Below, one piece after another: positions 11,742-23,340 of a DNA stretch of 64,000 nt. Each line of letters opens with the position of its first letter. The stretch's first letter is position 1. The stretch comes from Oidiodendron maius Zn (taxonomy: Eukaryota > Ascomycota > Leotiomycetes > Myxotrichaceae): positions 4,216,001 through 4,280,000 of the forward strand of contig KN832870.1 of NCBI GenBank assembly GCA_000827325.1, read 5' to 3'. The notes beneath the pieces were generated by a model. That model saw nothing but the letters and a program-made list of their open reading frames with translations. It had not been told where the DNA came from and ran no database searches. A program made the translations under genes and the position numbers.

Positions 11742-13340
11742 ATGGTATACCGCGGGAAACCCTCTAAAGCATGTCTGCCATGCAGGAAGCGCAAACTCGT
11801 CTGCGACCTCAGAGAGCAAGGTTGCTCATCGTGCCGTAGAGCAAAGCTCATCTGCCATGGGTACCGTGATACAGATTCATTGCGCGTTGCCGATGAAAGC
11901 ATCGCTATTCAGCGAAAGATCCAGGGCCCTGGAACCAAATCAGTTCGCGTAGCTCCGTCCACAGCATCCCAACTACCTGAAGCCCTTGCTCATATTTCCC
12001 ATCTCGCGGAGACTATACCCCCGTCATTAGTCATACCCACGCGCAACCATGCCATGGATCTTTTCTACTACAATTATGTCTTCGGGGCACTAAAACCGTT
12101 TGAATTCCTACAAGGCTTCTACTCGCCACTGCCAAAAGATGATCACCTGAAAGCAAGCATGAATGCTGTTGCATTGGCCTACCTGAATTATCAACGGCAT
12201 GCTCCAAGTGTGCAGATTGAGGCACGGCAACACTATGTTGCAGCTCTGCGACTCATGAACAAAGCAATCCAGGACCCCGAGATGGCGAAGAAGGACTCTA
12301 CTATTCTTGCCATTCTGCTCTTAGATCTATATGAGAAGGTGACAAACAAAGAGTCTCATTATAAAGGAGCATGGGCAGCGCATCTACAAGGCGCGTTAAC
12401 GTTGGTCAAGATGCGTGGAGTAGAGCAATTCAAGGATCCAATGGTCGTCAGTATTCTCCTCCGCGTCAGCACGAATCAAATCATCAGCTGCATAGCCACC
12501 CATAGGCCAGTTCCGGAGGATGTCGTTGCGCTGAGAGACTGTACTGCTGATCATGTTAGCAACCCCTCACATTCGAAGCGGAAGGAATCAGATCTAATGG
12601 TTGAGTATGCACGGTTGAGATACAAGATCGAGGCGGGAGAATTTCAGGGCAAAGAGGCCGTACTCTCCCTCTGTGAACTTGAAAATAGATTCAAGATGTT
12701 GTACACGGACGTCCGACAGACCTGGCAGTATGAAACTATTCAAGCTTCCGAGAAGTCGGTCCATCATTGGGAACCGCATCACCATATATACCCTTGCGAG
12801 CAAATAGCTCAAGTATGGAATGTGCTTCGAGTCACTCGGATCCTTATTAACGAGCTTCTTCTCAACCTGTGCTCTAAAATCGACGAAGAGAATGACCAAA
12901 ATGAATCATTTGCGCCCTTGCGACGGCACGCGACTGATGTCATCTCTAACATGATATCTGACATTTGCGCTACTGTGCCACAGTACATTGGAGACTTGTC
13001 TGAGGATGAGCTGCATCCACCAACGCCGCTGGCAAAGTTTAGTTCTTTGTCCAGCATGTCAAAGAAGCAGAAGTGTTCTTGGTCTCCCGCGCACAAGACT
13101 GCTTCTAATCCGACTTATTATCTACCCTGCTATAGACTCATCTTTCCGCTTTACGTAGCTACGCAGTCTCTCACAGCACCGCCAGATCTTAGGCCATGGG
13201 TCGTCCGTCAGCTGTATTTCATGGCAGATCATCATGGCATTGAGAATGCTGCTCGAGTAGCAGATATTCTCGTAACGGGAGAGAACAGAGATCCATGGCA
13301 CGTGTATGCTATGCTAGGAAGTTACGCTTTCGTTTGCTAG
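11742..13340 (+). CDS. Zn(II)2Cys6 transcription factor
   Basis: Single-exon 532-residue regulator. The zinc cluster CLPCRKRKLVCDLREQGCSSCRRAKLIC-type spacing (C-x2-C-x6-C-x6-C-x2-C-x6-C) lies at about residues 11-38, at the extreme N terminus as usual. The rest is the helical fungal-specific transcription factor region (DUF3468-like) and ends in a typical RDPWHVYAMLGSYAF tail. It should act in the nucleus on CGG-type half sites. It is related in layout and in end sequence to the regulator at 60437-62006. Its position at the head of the 9.7-24.5 kb run makes it the best candidate for local pathway control; this last point is inference. Confidence 0.93.
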   Translation: MVYRGKPSKACLPCRKRKLVCDLREQGCSSCRRAKLICHGYRDTDSLRVADESIAIQRKIQGPGTKSVRVAPSTASQLPEALAHISHLAETIPPSLVIPTRNHAMDLFYYNYVFGALKPFEFLQGFYSPLPKDDHLKASMNAVALAYLNYQRHAPSVQIEARQHYVAALRLMNKAIQDPEMAKKDSTILAILLLDLYEKVTNKESHYKGAWAAHLQGALTLVKMRGVEQFKDPMVVSILLRVSTNQIISCIATHRPVPEDVVALRDCTADHVSNPSHSKRKESDLMVEYARLRYKIEAGEFQGKEAVLSLCELENRFKMLYTDVRQTWQYETIQASEKSVHHWEPHHHIYPCEQIAQVWNVLRVTRILINELLLNLCSKIDEENDQNESFAPLRRHATDVISNMISDICATVPQYIGDLSEDELHPPTPLAKFSSLSSMSKKQKCSWSPAHKTASNPTYYLPCYRLIFPLYVATQSLTAPPDLRPWVVRQLYFMADHHGIENAARVADILVTGENRDPWHVYAMLGSYAFVC

Positions 13341-14027
13341 TATTTCCTATTTCAGAAGCTTCAGAGCTTGGATTTATCATGTATGAGCATGAGCTCTTTA
13401 CACGGATTTACTGTAAAGGAAAGGCGATTTTGATTGCGCACTGAGACTGCCACCTCAGATTAGACCATTTTCGAAGTACTTTCTCAATGTAGAACAGATC
13501 ATACTGACCCAAGATAATTACCCGTATACTCCAATCGTATGATGAATTTTAATGGTGTATTGGGCGAATCGCCGCATCTCGGGTTACTTGTATCCCGCGA
13601 TGCAGGGTTGCACCATTGGCATAACAATGGCGCGGGGTGGTCATCCTCTGCCTAGTTAGGTTCCAGAATTCTGGGTTTGCATATGGGAGTAAGATTACTT
13701 GGTTGACCAGTAAATTACTACCTCCGGTTGCTCGTTATGTCATGCGAAAGAGGGGTAAGTGGTGGAAACGCCCCAAGCTCCTCGAGTATGAGAACTGCCG
13801 CAACATTGCCCTCATATTTCATACTATTTAGGAGCAAATATATTCATTCTTCGTTCAGTCATGCCTATTCCCACAGAATGCGTCGGTATGTTCCTCGTCA
13901 ATTGTTGTTATTCATCGAAGTACGTCATTAATTCAGTTCTCAGGATCTCTCCCTCGACCCATGTGTAAGTAGTTCTTCGACGGTGTCTTTCCATGTCCCC
14001 AGTCATTTAAATTTTGAAACCAACTTC
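13341..14027. other. Intergenic region upstream of MetE-like gene
   Basis: There is no convincing gene in about 690 bp. A plausible short intron (gtaagt at about 13973 to ccccag just before 14003) without a clear upstream ATG raises the chance that the MetE-like gene has an unrecognised 5' exon here. Confidence 0.35.
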
Positions 14028-15168
14028 ATGTCAGACCTTCAACAGGCTTTCGCAGACTACGATGCCGGAAAAATTAGTCTTGCCGAGCTCGTGAAAGCTC
14101 AAGACAAGTCCGTCGAAGACAGTATCAAACGTATGGAAGCAACTGGCCAGGAGCTTGTTACAGACGGAGAACAGAGAGCTAGCAGCTTCGCGACCTATCC
14201 TATTACAGAGTAACATTATCATCTTCATACTAGATCTCGGCGCTGACATTTAAAGCACCTTGGGCGGTACAGGACTTGTGGACAATATGAAGGCTGACGG
14301 CCAGTACTTCGCCATCTTCGACGATGGGCATCATCGTCAACTCCCACGTCTTGTGAGAGGCCGATTCAGATACAAAACCTTCGCCTACGACAACTTTAAG
14401 TTATCCAAACCTTACGCCAGCAAACCCATGAAGCAAGCCGTAATCGCACCATCAATGATGTACCTGACGTATCCCCTCACTGGTGAGGTAGAAGGCTACC
14501 CCAAAAGCGACTTTGTAAAGGACCTCGTGGCAGAATGTGTCAAAGACATCCGTGGCTGCTTCGAGGCAGGTGCCAAACGAGTAAGCATCGATTTTACAGA
14601 AGGCAGATTAGCTTCGAAGAACGACCCGAGGAATCCCTGGACCGGAGCACAGTTATTGAAGACATTTATTGATCTAAATAATCAAGTGTTGGCCAATTTT
14701 ACTGCCGAGGAGAGGAAGGACATCGGCATTCACACTTGCCCAGGAGGCGACTGCGACAGTGTGCACTCCCACGAAGTCGATTACCATGAGCTCCTGCCCA
14801 GTTTGTTCCAGATCAATGCAGGTTACTTCCTTATTCAGCTTTCCAGCGAAAAAGACAAGGAGAAAGTGTACAGAGAAATCGGCCAAACGATTCGGAAAGA
14901 TGCGGAGGGCGTCAAGCAGGTTGCCTTCATCGGCGTGGTTGACCCCCTGAACCCCACTGTTGAGAGTCCTGAACAGATCAGAGACGCTTTGATTACTGCA
15001 AGCAAGTATATCGCGAAGGATCAGTTGGGGGCTACAGATGACTGCGGATTTTCGCCCTTCTCGATCGATGTTAAGCCGAAGCATGGAAGCCCAGACTTTG
15101 CTAGAGATATTGCCTTCCAAAAGATTGCAAATCGAGTAAGGGAGTTGCATTGGCCAGTCAAGAGTTAG
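14028..15168 (+). CDS. UROD/MetE-like protein (cobalamin-independent methionine synthase fold)
   Basis: Homologue of the MetE C-terminal (beta/alpha)8 domain, common in fungal accessory clusters as a free-standing protein of uncertain substrate. Exon 1 is 14028-14209 and exon 2 is 14256-15168. The 46-bp intron joins TYPIT-D-TLGGTGL. The result is about 364 residues. Conserved stretches are TDGEQRASSFATYP, PSMMYLTYPL, KRVSIDFTEGRLA, GIHTCPGGDCDS (His-x-Cys metal ligand region), INAGYFLIQLSS and GATDDCGFSPFSID (Cys metal ligand). The usual N-terminal H-x-GS-xRP motif is not seen before MSDLQQAFADYDAGK, so either an upstream exon is missed or the protein is N-terminally short. True methionine synthesis is not implied. 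Confidence 0.85.
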
Positions 15169-15838
15169 GCATTTAGAAACAGTTATTTCTTATTGATGGT
15201 GAATCATGTCCCTCAATAATTCCTTAAATATCATAGCGCTCCTTGACCTGCACGGGAATATCAATAAGCGACCAGAAGGATGTAGTGAGATGGGACCGGC
15301 AGTAGGAAAATTAATTATGGTATTGAGTACGTGACTGTAGTCTATTGCTCTTGCGTGCGTGCCCCAAGTTTGCGAGCTGCTGGATAGAAAGTCATCTACA
15401 TATAATGGTAAACAGAATTCGGGTTTCTAACTTTGCTATACCTATTTGAGCTCGGCTTAGCTTCACCTTTTACTGCAATGCTACTAGTCACCAGCACGGC
15501 GTAGAAGTGCGAGCTCACCGCTGGTGGATGTCCTCGAGAGGAAAGTTCGAAATTTCGTTCCGTCGTCAGATGCCTCGGGACCATTTACGGCTATACCATG
15601 GTAAGATCAGTAAGCCTTGCTCTTTCTCTCTCTACAAACCAGCATAAATCCCGCATCCCATCTGCCGTGGGAGACACTGGTTTTTTGAACTAATTTTACA
15701 CATACTAGTCAGATGGCTCAGACTGGTCCCCTTTTCCTCGACGAGCAGAGATATTCACAGGGATGTGTGTGATGTCGGGTTTAGAACACATATAAATACT
15801 ACAGTAGAGAGGTATCCCCGCCCCCATTCTCCATACGT
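15169..15838. other. Convergent intergenic region
   Basis: The 3' ends of the MetE-like gene and the methyltransferase face each other here. Only short frames are present and nothing else is recognised. Confidence 0.5.
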
Positions 15839-17168
15839 TTACAACGCAGCAGTGCTACCCAGGCTCTGTCCTTTTCTTCCGGTAATGAACCAAGCCCGCG
15901 TAAATGAATGGACCTTCGGATCCGTTATCTCAGACCTAACCCGTCCAAGCATGGCATGTACCTCTGCAGCTTCCCATCCCGCCTTCGTAAAGAGCCCTAT
16001 ACTATAATTTTCCATGCCGCCCTCGAGCATCTGGATCAAGAAATACCGCCCTATCTCCTTTAGGCGCCTATCTTTTGGCCACGGCCCTACCGGCACTATC
16101 TTGGTGCGAACTTCCACATCCTCGAAACCTGCGTCTTTAAGCCACCCCTCCATCTTGGGGCTCGGGCCAAAGTCAACGTGGAACGTCATAGATGCGAGCT
16201 CGTGGAAATTGTCAGCCCATTTCACAGAAGCGCAGTCAGGTGTCATAGAGCCGTCCTGGCACTCAAAATGCCACATGATGTCAGTGACTTCGATGAGACC
16301 GCCGGGTTTCAGCGCACCAAGTGCAGAGCGGAGAAGGGTAGGCCACGACGGGATGCACCCCGCCATTGTCCGGATGTGGACAAAGTCTATGCTGGCTGGA
16401 GTGATCAGCCAGGGTTTGGTGACATCGTCGATCTCGAATTGGACATTTGGCGGGACCCAGCTTGGTTGGATGGGAGATTCGCTGCATTGCAAGGTTGGCG
16501 TGTCAGTTGCTAGTCATTACGACGCTCTCGGGGGTTGAGATGCCTCGGCGCAGACTGCTGCAGCTGGGCAGAGCTGTACGTACGGAAGTGCAAAGACCGA
16601 TTGCAAAGAAGACTGCTGGTTTGATCAAGTTAGGAAAAGGGCGTACTCAATGCCTCGAATAGTCGCGTTGGGTAGCGCGTCGCCCATTTGAATGGCCCAG
16701 ATGCCGGTGCCACAGCCAACATCCAGGATCTGGAGGGGTTCGTCGGTGGGGAGATCGGTGAGCGTCAAACCACCATCCAGCAGCATCCGAAAGATTTGGT
16801 GCTGAAGATCCAGGCGGTTCTGCTCGGTCTCATCGTTCGGAAGGAGCGCTTCGCCCTTGCGATGATAGCGATGGCCATGTTCGTGGATGAATTCGAAGAC
16901 GGAAGAGGAGAGAGAGGCTTGGCTGGCGGAGAGAGACTTCAAGACGTCAATCACGACTCATGCAGCGGAAGAGAGCGGGAGGAGCACAACGTCTGTGTCA
17001 TAGCCGCTATCTGAAGCAACCTGAGCTCATGTCTGGTCAGCAGGCACGTCAAGAGAGGCCGAGGCAATGGACCCATACATCTTCGGCCTCGATCAGAGAC
17101 TCTAAAGGGCTTGGCGGACGATCTACCGTCGCGTTCATGGGCGCCGCCTCATTGCTGCTCGACGCCAT
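15839..17168 (-). CDS. LaeA-like class I SAM-dependent methyltransferase
   Basis: Seven-strand methyltransferase of the fungal LaeA-like/TAM-domain family. The proposed start is ATG 17168 (MASSSNEAAPMNATVDRPPS). Exons fit at 17079-17168, 16988-17020, 16647-16936 and 15839-16481, about 351 residues. The 165-bp last intron joins RGI-D-ESPIQPSWVPP; the second intron (16937-16987) is the least certain. Marks: HEHGHRYHRKGEALLPNDE, SAM motif I LDVGCGTGIWAIQMGD, IQPSWVPPNVQFEIDDVTKPW, and motif region ALKPGGLIEVTD. Members include regulators such as LaeA and small-molecule tailoring enzymes; sequence alone does not decide. It lies between the MetE-like gene and the P450, and its start faces the P450 start (about 460 bp apart), suggesting a shared promoter. 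Confidence 0.88.
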
Positions 17169-17631
17169 CTCAGGCTAAACGTCGATCTGCCGATCTGTGA
17201 CATATATATCTGTGTACGCCAGGCTGAACGGTCGGACCGGATCGAGGGTGGAGAGCGAGGGGAGGGCGATAAATAAATGGTATTCTTCGTTGGGGCCCGA
17301 ATCAAGCTTGGTGCGCCTTCTACACCGCGCTGCAGCTCACCAGGCGGGGAACTCAGGATGAGACCCGGTTGGACGAGGGCAGGAAACGAAGCTTCAACAT
17401 ACGGGTCATGCCGTCCAGATGCCCCCTCCCGGTTTCCCTGTCCTGGCCCAGTCGAGCAGCAGGCAGGTGGAAGAAATGTGGGATGGAGTCCACGTTAGGC
17501 TGCCCCCGCCGCGCCGTTCATCCACCGCACAAGGGCGCTGCAACATATAAGTCCTGCATATTACTGGGAGCTTGTTTCTGTCACATTTCTCAGAAGTCTT
17601 CCCCGTCCACCGCAGAGACGACTGTCCGGCC
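17169..17631. promoter_or_regulatory. Divergent promoter between methyltransferase and P450
   Basis: 463 bp separate the two divergent starts. Co-expression of methyltransferase and P450 is a reasonable inference. I did not identify a specific operator. Confidence 0.45.
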
Positions 17632-19239
17632 ATGCTGCATCTTGCCACGGGATGGACCATTCTCCGGGTGGCGGCGATCTCGGCCCCCATGGCGTTATTG
17701 GGGGTCGTTGTACGACGTCGCTACTTCTCGCCGATCAGTGATATTCCCGGTCCTTTCTGGGCGTCGTTCTCTCTGCTCTGGCAGCTGCATAAGATCTTTA
17801 CCAAACACACCGAGCGGGATACCATCAATGCGCATAAGAAATGGGGTCCGTTGCGCTTTCCGGGCCGCGCCCCTTGCTGGTAATCTTACTGACATGGATT
17901 GCCAGGTAAATTCGTCCGCATCTCCCACAATGAGGTTAGCATCAGCGATCCCGACGCTGTGCGCGAAGTGCTGCAGAGTCAGATGGATAAGGTAGGCATT
18001 TGAAGTTCCCTCGAGAGCCCGACATCGCCTGACGACAGCATCCCATAGGCAGATTGGTACAAGATATTCAGCCTCCCCGACTCGCGATATGTGAATACCA
18101 TGTCCGAGACCGACCACAAAGAGATGGTTCGGCGGACCAGGAACGTCGCCGTGGGGTACTCACTCAGTAACATTCTCAAGGGAGAACCCCACATTGACGG
18201 CTGCATCTCTCTCTTCCGTGAGCAGCTCACCCGTCTTGCCAAGCTTGCCCCAGCTGGTGGCATCCATCTGGACAAGTGGGTCAACTATCTCGCCTTCGAT
18301 ATCGTTGGCGAATCCACCTTCTCCAAGTCCTTTGGATTCTTGGACTCTGGTTGTGACATTGGAAATTCCATCTCGAACCAATTCAAACTGCGACTCTATA
18401 TCGCCATCATCGGCCACTACAACTACATGCATGACTACCTCCTAGCCAATCCCTTGATCGCTTACTTTAACCTGCAACCCTCTATGCACATATTTGACAC
18501 CTGCTTAGCAGCCGTTGAGACTCGCTCCAAAAACACCGAGGCTCGAAACGACATGATTGAGCAGTGGCAAGCGCAGCGCCGTGCTCACCCAGACCGCATG
18601 GCGGAGAATGAGGTCTTGGCAGCGGCAGTTGCGAACATGGGTGCCGGCGCTGACACCGTCTCGAGCGTTTTGCAAGCGCTATTCTATCATTTGTTGAGAG
18701 ACCAAGAGAGCCTGAAGCTGTTGAGAGAGGAGATTGACAATGCAAATCTGAGCGACATCCCAAGCTACGCGGAGGTTCGTGAGCTGCCAATTCTTGCGGC
18801 GTGTTTGAAGGAAGCATTTCGCATCCACACGCCCGTTGGATTCGGTATCCCACGCGTCTCTAATGGAGCAACCGTGTGCGGGCGCTATTTCCCACCAGGC
18901 GTGATCCTCTCGGTCAGTCCGTGGGTTATCCACCGCCAGGAATCGATCTTTGGTCCAGACCCGGAGTCATACAATGCGAGGAGGTGGCTAGCTACCGGGA
19001 AGGAAGATGAAGCAAGGACGGCAGCGATGGAAAGATTATTGATCCCATTTGGAAGCGGATATGGCACGTGCCCCGGGAAGAACCTGGCACATATCGAGAT
19101 GTTGAAGACGGTAAGTTTGGTTGTGAGAGATTTTACATGGAAGCAGATCAGGGAAGGGGAGGATTGGGAGTTCGAGACGTACTTCACCAGTGTACCGCAC
19201 GACTGGCCGGTTATATTGGAGAGAAGAGTGAGAACTTAG
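17632..19239 (+). CDS. Cytochrome P450 monooxygenase
   Basis: Membrane-anchored haem monooxygenase of the E-class fungal type. Exons are 17632-17845, 17906-17991 and 18049-19239 with introns of 60 and 57 bp, about 496 residues. The first intron restores KKWG-KFVRISHNEVSISDPDAV, the second restores MDK-ADWYKIFSLPDSRYV. Marks: N-terminal membrane segment (about residues 7-27), proline hinge IPGPFWAS, I-helix GAGADTVSS (A/G-G-x-D-T type), K-helix ExxR in CLKEAFR, and haem loop FGSGYGTCPGKNLA with the Cys ligand. All key motifs are present. Substrate unknown; the neighbours (LaeA-like and MetE-like genes, hydrolase, regulators) suggest secondary metabolism. Confidence 0.93.
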
Positions 19240-19755
19240 ATTCTAGCACCTACATAGTTATGATTTCTAAATATATACATAGTATTCGTCTTATGGCATC
19301 ATAGCATATACCCTCCAGTTGAAATTCCTGGCCTTAGACCTATGCAATATATAAGGGACCCAAATGTCGTCTCTCTTTGTAACTATGTCCTTCGCCTATC
19401 AAGAATTTAGTACACTACTCAGTTTTATAGGCCTGATGTACTCTGAATTACCTCGCTGCATTGTTGTTATAGCGCATATACGATCTTAATTTGTTTAAAG
19501 CGGACCTTGCTCTTTGCATATATATTTCTCTCCGGCAAGGTTCTGAGTCGTCATAAGGCAGAGGTATATCAACGGCACTTGAGGGCAACTGTTATACTTC
19601 ATAAGTTAGCATGGCCATCGGAGTATACCGCGTGGAACTCGCCTGTGTTTGCTACGCTCTCGTAGGCCATACCCGGCCAAATAGCGGAGCAGGTGGTTCG
19701 TACAATTGTACCACAGCACCCGAGCACAGAAACATCCTGGGGCAGTGTGCTCACA
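19240..19755. other. Convergent spacer after P450
   Basis: About 515 bp of AT-rich 3' flanking sequence between the P450 and the bZIP gene. No gene is recognised. Confidence 0.4.
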
Positions 19756-20874
19756 TCATCGCCTTCTTTTTACCTTCGTATCTAACACAAACCACCACCT
19801 CTTCTCCAGCGCTTTGCCTATCTCCCAACTGTCTACTTCCCACGGTTCCGTCTGTCCGCCCCGTACCACAACCCCCTCTGCCTCGTCCTCCAGATCTTCG
19901 ACCAGCTGCTGCCTACCGAGGCTCTCTGGTCTCAGCCCCGCCGGTTGAGCAAAGAACATTATTAACTTGTCTCGCACGCTAGGCCATGGCAGGATATCCA
20001 ATAGCGGGTGGTGTGGTAACAAATACTGAGTACGTGTGGGCCGCAGATTTTCCGGGAGTGAGGCAATGTCGATATCGACGCCGAGGCTGCCAATAGTACT
20101 GCCAACAGAGTCCTCACTAGTATTGTCCAGAGAGAGGGATGAGCCAACATAGAATGGTGAGACAGAGGCGCAGTCCCAAAGCTGCGTCGCGATGCCGAGT
20201 CGTTTTGCGATGATAAGGCAAGCCCGGAGAAGGCCTAGGGCAGGAATGGGAAGGAGATATGTATCTGGGAAAGATGCAGTAGCCGTTTCATAGTCTTGGA
20301 GGAGAGGAGAGAGGCCGGAGCTTGATGGGGTGAAGTTCGGCAGCAGACAACTGTGAGATGATGCATCTGATGCCGGAAATGGCGGTAGCATCTCTGCAGC
20401 AAGTAGTGGCCAGGCAGCATCGAATGGTAGGTTTGAGGGACTTATTTGCGAGGACCAGCCATCAAAATCGAAATCTACGTCAACAAGCCCATCAACAGAG
20501 AGACCGGCTTCTAATGAGTCCGCAATTGGGCCAGTGGTGGCATGACGCGCTTCTTGATTCAGTGATGACTGACTCAGGCTGCTTATTTTCATCGTCAGAG
20601 CATGCCCCAAGTTCTCGGATGTCATAGTCTCGCTAGTGCATATCTCATCGTCCCTTACACCAGAACTCTTCGAGGCTCGTTTCCGTGCTCCTGCTCCGCT
20701 GGTCAGCCCTCAAATAGGTGAATCCATATACACGAATATCGCGATTGGGGACGCACGATACCGTCTCTGTGCGAGTACGTTCAATGCTCGTTTGCGCTCG
20801 GCTGCATTCTCTGCAAGGCCAGGCACGGAGAGAGGTTGTGGCGCCCTGCCTCGCGAGGGACGAGCTGCTGGCAT
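19756..20874 (-). CDS. bZIP transcription factor with DUF3425 domain
   Basis: The basic region is encoded by exon 1 (20757-20874): AERKRALNVLAQRRYR, the sequence typical of fungal bZIP-DUF3425 factors (N-x7-R type contact, here NVLAQRRYR). A 48-bp intron (20709-20756) joins RRY-R to LTSGAGARKRA and keeps the frame open to 19756, about 356 residues. The C-terminal half has the DUF3425 signature LPENLRPTRTQYLLPHHPLL then DILPWPSVRDKLI. ATG 20874 is preferred because the longer frame starts at TTG. The leucine-zipper part is weak. The end after KRWWFVLD differs from relatives, so a last short exon may be missed. It is the second regulator within this run. Confidence 0.82.
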
Positions 20875-21237
20875 GGCGGGTTGAGATGGCCTACCCTTAC
20901 CGCTAAAACCCCGATATGGCAATACAAGCAGACTGACCCGCTTGGTATATGAGCTTCTAATTCAGTATGGAGGCAAGCAAAGAAATGATTGATTAATTAC
21001 AAGGAGGATGGGAATTATAGATTCTGGGACTTGGGACGGCAGGAGGTGGGCGCATCACGTGTAGAGTATAACACGGGCCGGCAGAGAAGTTTACGTGAAG
21101 CATAACGAAAATAACGAAAACATGACTGGCGCGCGAAATGATCCTTGTAATAACGTGACCCCTAATTCTCGTGACAAAAAATTAAAGACTTCCCTCGCAA
21201 AATGTGAGAAATACCATGGCCTGCTAAATCATCTACA
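20875..21237. other. Spacer between bZIP and alpha/beta hydrolase
   Basis: About 360 bp, including the bZIP promoter. It contains a short AT-rich run with ataacgaaaataacgaaaa near 21102-21120 that resembles the tandem units at 22370-22455. No gene is seen. Confidence 0.35.
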
Positions 21238-22227
21238 TTAAGCTCTTTTCTCGTCCCCATCACCTCTTACAAAGTCTAGAATATCTTGTAGTATCTGCTC
21301 AGCGTGTGTCTCCTGCAACCCGTGTCCAGCCTTCTCATAGAGCTTCACCTGAGCTCTTGGCACCAGCTCTTTAACTATCCCGGCGCTTGCCTCATAGGGC
21401 ATACCCGAGTCTGAATCTCCATGTAGTAGCAAAAGCCTCACTCCAACTTCCCCCTGCTCGCCCAGCCGTCTCACGCTGGGCGTGAAATCTCGCTCCACCA
21501 GAATATTGTTCGTTCGTTCTATGCCGAGACCGTCAGCCTGTGCAACAATCCGCTCGTAGTTTTCGAGTGTTTTGGTTGAGATTGAAGCCCCGGCTGGGAC
21601 ACCGAAGATCCCAGGGAGAGCTTCGGCCACAAATTGGGGACGGGCGGTCCTGAAGCTGGTTATAATGGATTGCCAGAGTTCGATGGAGGGTGCCGTGGGA
21701 TTAGAAGAGGACTGGATGGGATATGGAAGGTTACACCCAATCCAGATGAAGCCCTATTTTTATTATAGCTTAGTATCTTGACTCAAAGTTCTTGTTGTAG
21801 GAGGTGAATGCTGTAGTACTTTACAATGCTGCTGGCAGTATGGACTTCGCTCCCAAGCTAGAAGGCTCTCGCCACAGCCCATGCTACTGCCAATGAAGAC
21901 AAAATTTCCCACGGCCAATTCTTCTAGTAAGAATATGACGTCGTCAGCGAAGGTCTCGTAGGTGATTTGGTTCTTTGCAGCGTCGTTACTGCGGTGCCCG
22001 TTCCATTCGCTGTCGCCAAAGCCACGGCGATCAGGCGCAATGCAGCGGAAACCGTGGTCCTGGCACAGCGGCAGGAGATACTGCTGCCACATGCGAGAAC
22101 TCATGGGCCAGCCGTGGAGGAAAACGAGGGTAAGGTTGTTTTGCTTAGACCCCTTTAATGGAGTTCCGGGAACGTAGTCTCGATAGAAAAGAGACGCAGA
22201 ATCGTAGGGGGATGGAATGCGAGGCAT
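21238..22227 (-). CDS. Alpha/beta hydrolase (haloperoxidase/epoxide-hydrolase-like)
   Basis: Two exons, 21820-22227 and 21238-21753, with a 66-bp phase-0 intron, give 307 residues; the splice rebuilds the family run SPYCQQHCK-GFIWIGCNLPYP. Marks: oxyanion strand VFLHGWPMSSRMWQ, GFRCIAPDRRGFGDSEW, the nucleophile elbow FIGSSMGCGES (Ser in G-S-S-M-G), the acid region LLLLHGDSDSGMP, and the His in KAGHGLQETHAEQ. A cytoplasmic small-molecule hydrolase is likely; no signal peptide is visible. It is transcribed in the same direction as the bZIP gene. Confidence 0.9.
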
Positions 22228-22369
22228 GGTAGTGTAGTGTAGCTGAATATGACGAAAATATTGCAGGAAATTTGATTTGTTATTGGAGGCTTGTGATAGT
22301 TTTAAATGGATTTGTTGGATTAATCTATTGGCAAGGTGATGAGGCAGATGCGTTCAGTAATTATATACT

Positions 22370-22455
22370 TTACAGAGCATAACGCGACTTTATAGAGCAT
22401 AACGCAACTCTATAGAGCATAACGCAATTTTATAAAGCATAACGCGACTTTGTAA
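22370..22455. repeat. Tandem repeat, about 20-bp unit
   Basis: Four imperfect copies of a unit like tatagagcataacgcaactt are read one after another. Differences between copies are mostly C/T and A/G. It lies about 150 bp upstream of the alpha/beta hydrolase start. Confidence 0.85.
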
Positions 22456-23340
22456 GGTAGAATAAAAGAATTTATATGTAAGATAATATATATCACGGCC
22501 CTAGTCCTTTAAAATACCTATAGTCTATCAAATTACCCAGCTCTGGATAATCGTCGAGTCTTTGTGCTCCAAGGCCAAAAAGAACTGGAATCAACCGGTT
22601 TGGGAGGAACACCGGCTTTGAAGACGAGTTTTGCCAGCTACTGGTTTCGCCGAGGCAGCGACTGACGGAGGGCAACGCATAACCCGTTCTGACAGCCATT
22701 CCATGAGACAGGATCCTGCACTCGCAGCCCTAACCAATTATTATATCCATAGTCCTGTAGTCCACCGCGTACCGGAGGTATATTTGAGCCGGGATTAAAG
22801 CTGTCGGCTACCACCGTCGTAATGGAGTGGGATCCGGACGAGATGGCGCAGATCAGTTGAATTGTCATTCCTTGCCAACGAGAGTAGTCAGGTTGCTCGC
22901 TTGAGGCAGAATATGAAAGGATGTTCAACAGGAGTTAAGAATGGAAACGGGCCTTAGACTCAACGAGGCTCGGTAGTGTTAATTGATTAGGAGGCTACAC
23001 GCGGACTACGGTTAAAGGGAAAAGAGAAGAAGACAGGCCTCTGGAGAATCGCTCTTCACATAAAATATAATTGGGTTAACTGCTACCAAACTAACCAACC
23101 AGTCACCAGTTCATAGCCGAGTCCTTCAATGCGCTGGTCCTGATTAGTCAAAACAACACCACGTTTCTAAAGCGCGATACGCAATCACAACTGCCCTTAG
23201 ACACGTCCTATTCACTTCGGTTTTAAATCATTACCCAGCAGGCGGATCGTGGGTTCAGTTATATTCGGGAATTTGTTGAAGATCCACTTCCGAGCCTTCC
23301 CCTGGCTTAGTAGATTTCTCTACCGTGATTGTGTCTGCCC
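22456..23340. other. Region with unassigned minus-strand frame
   Basis: A 96-codon minus-strand frame (22638-22928) and an overlapping 68-codon frame (22493-22699) have ordinary composition but match no family I know. They could be a small unrecognised gene or a remnant. The rest is non-coding by eye. Confidence 0.25.

Noticed and set aside
14674-15150. 158-codon minus-strand frame
   Set aside because: Shadow of the conserved MetE-like exon 2 on the other strand.
16014-16538. 174-codon plus-strand frame
   Set aside because: It is antisense to the methyltransferase, whose frame carries clear SAM motifs.
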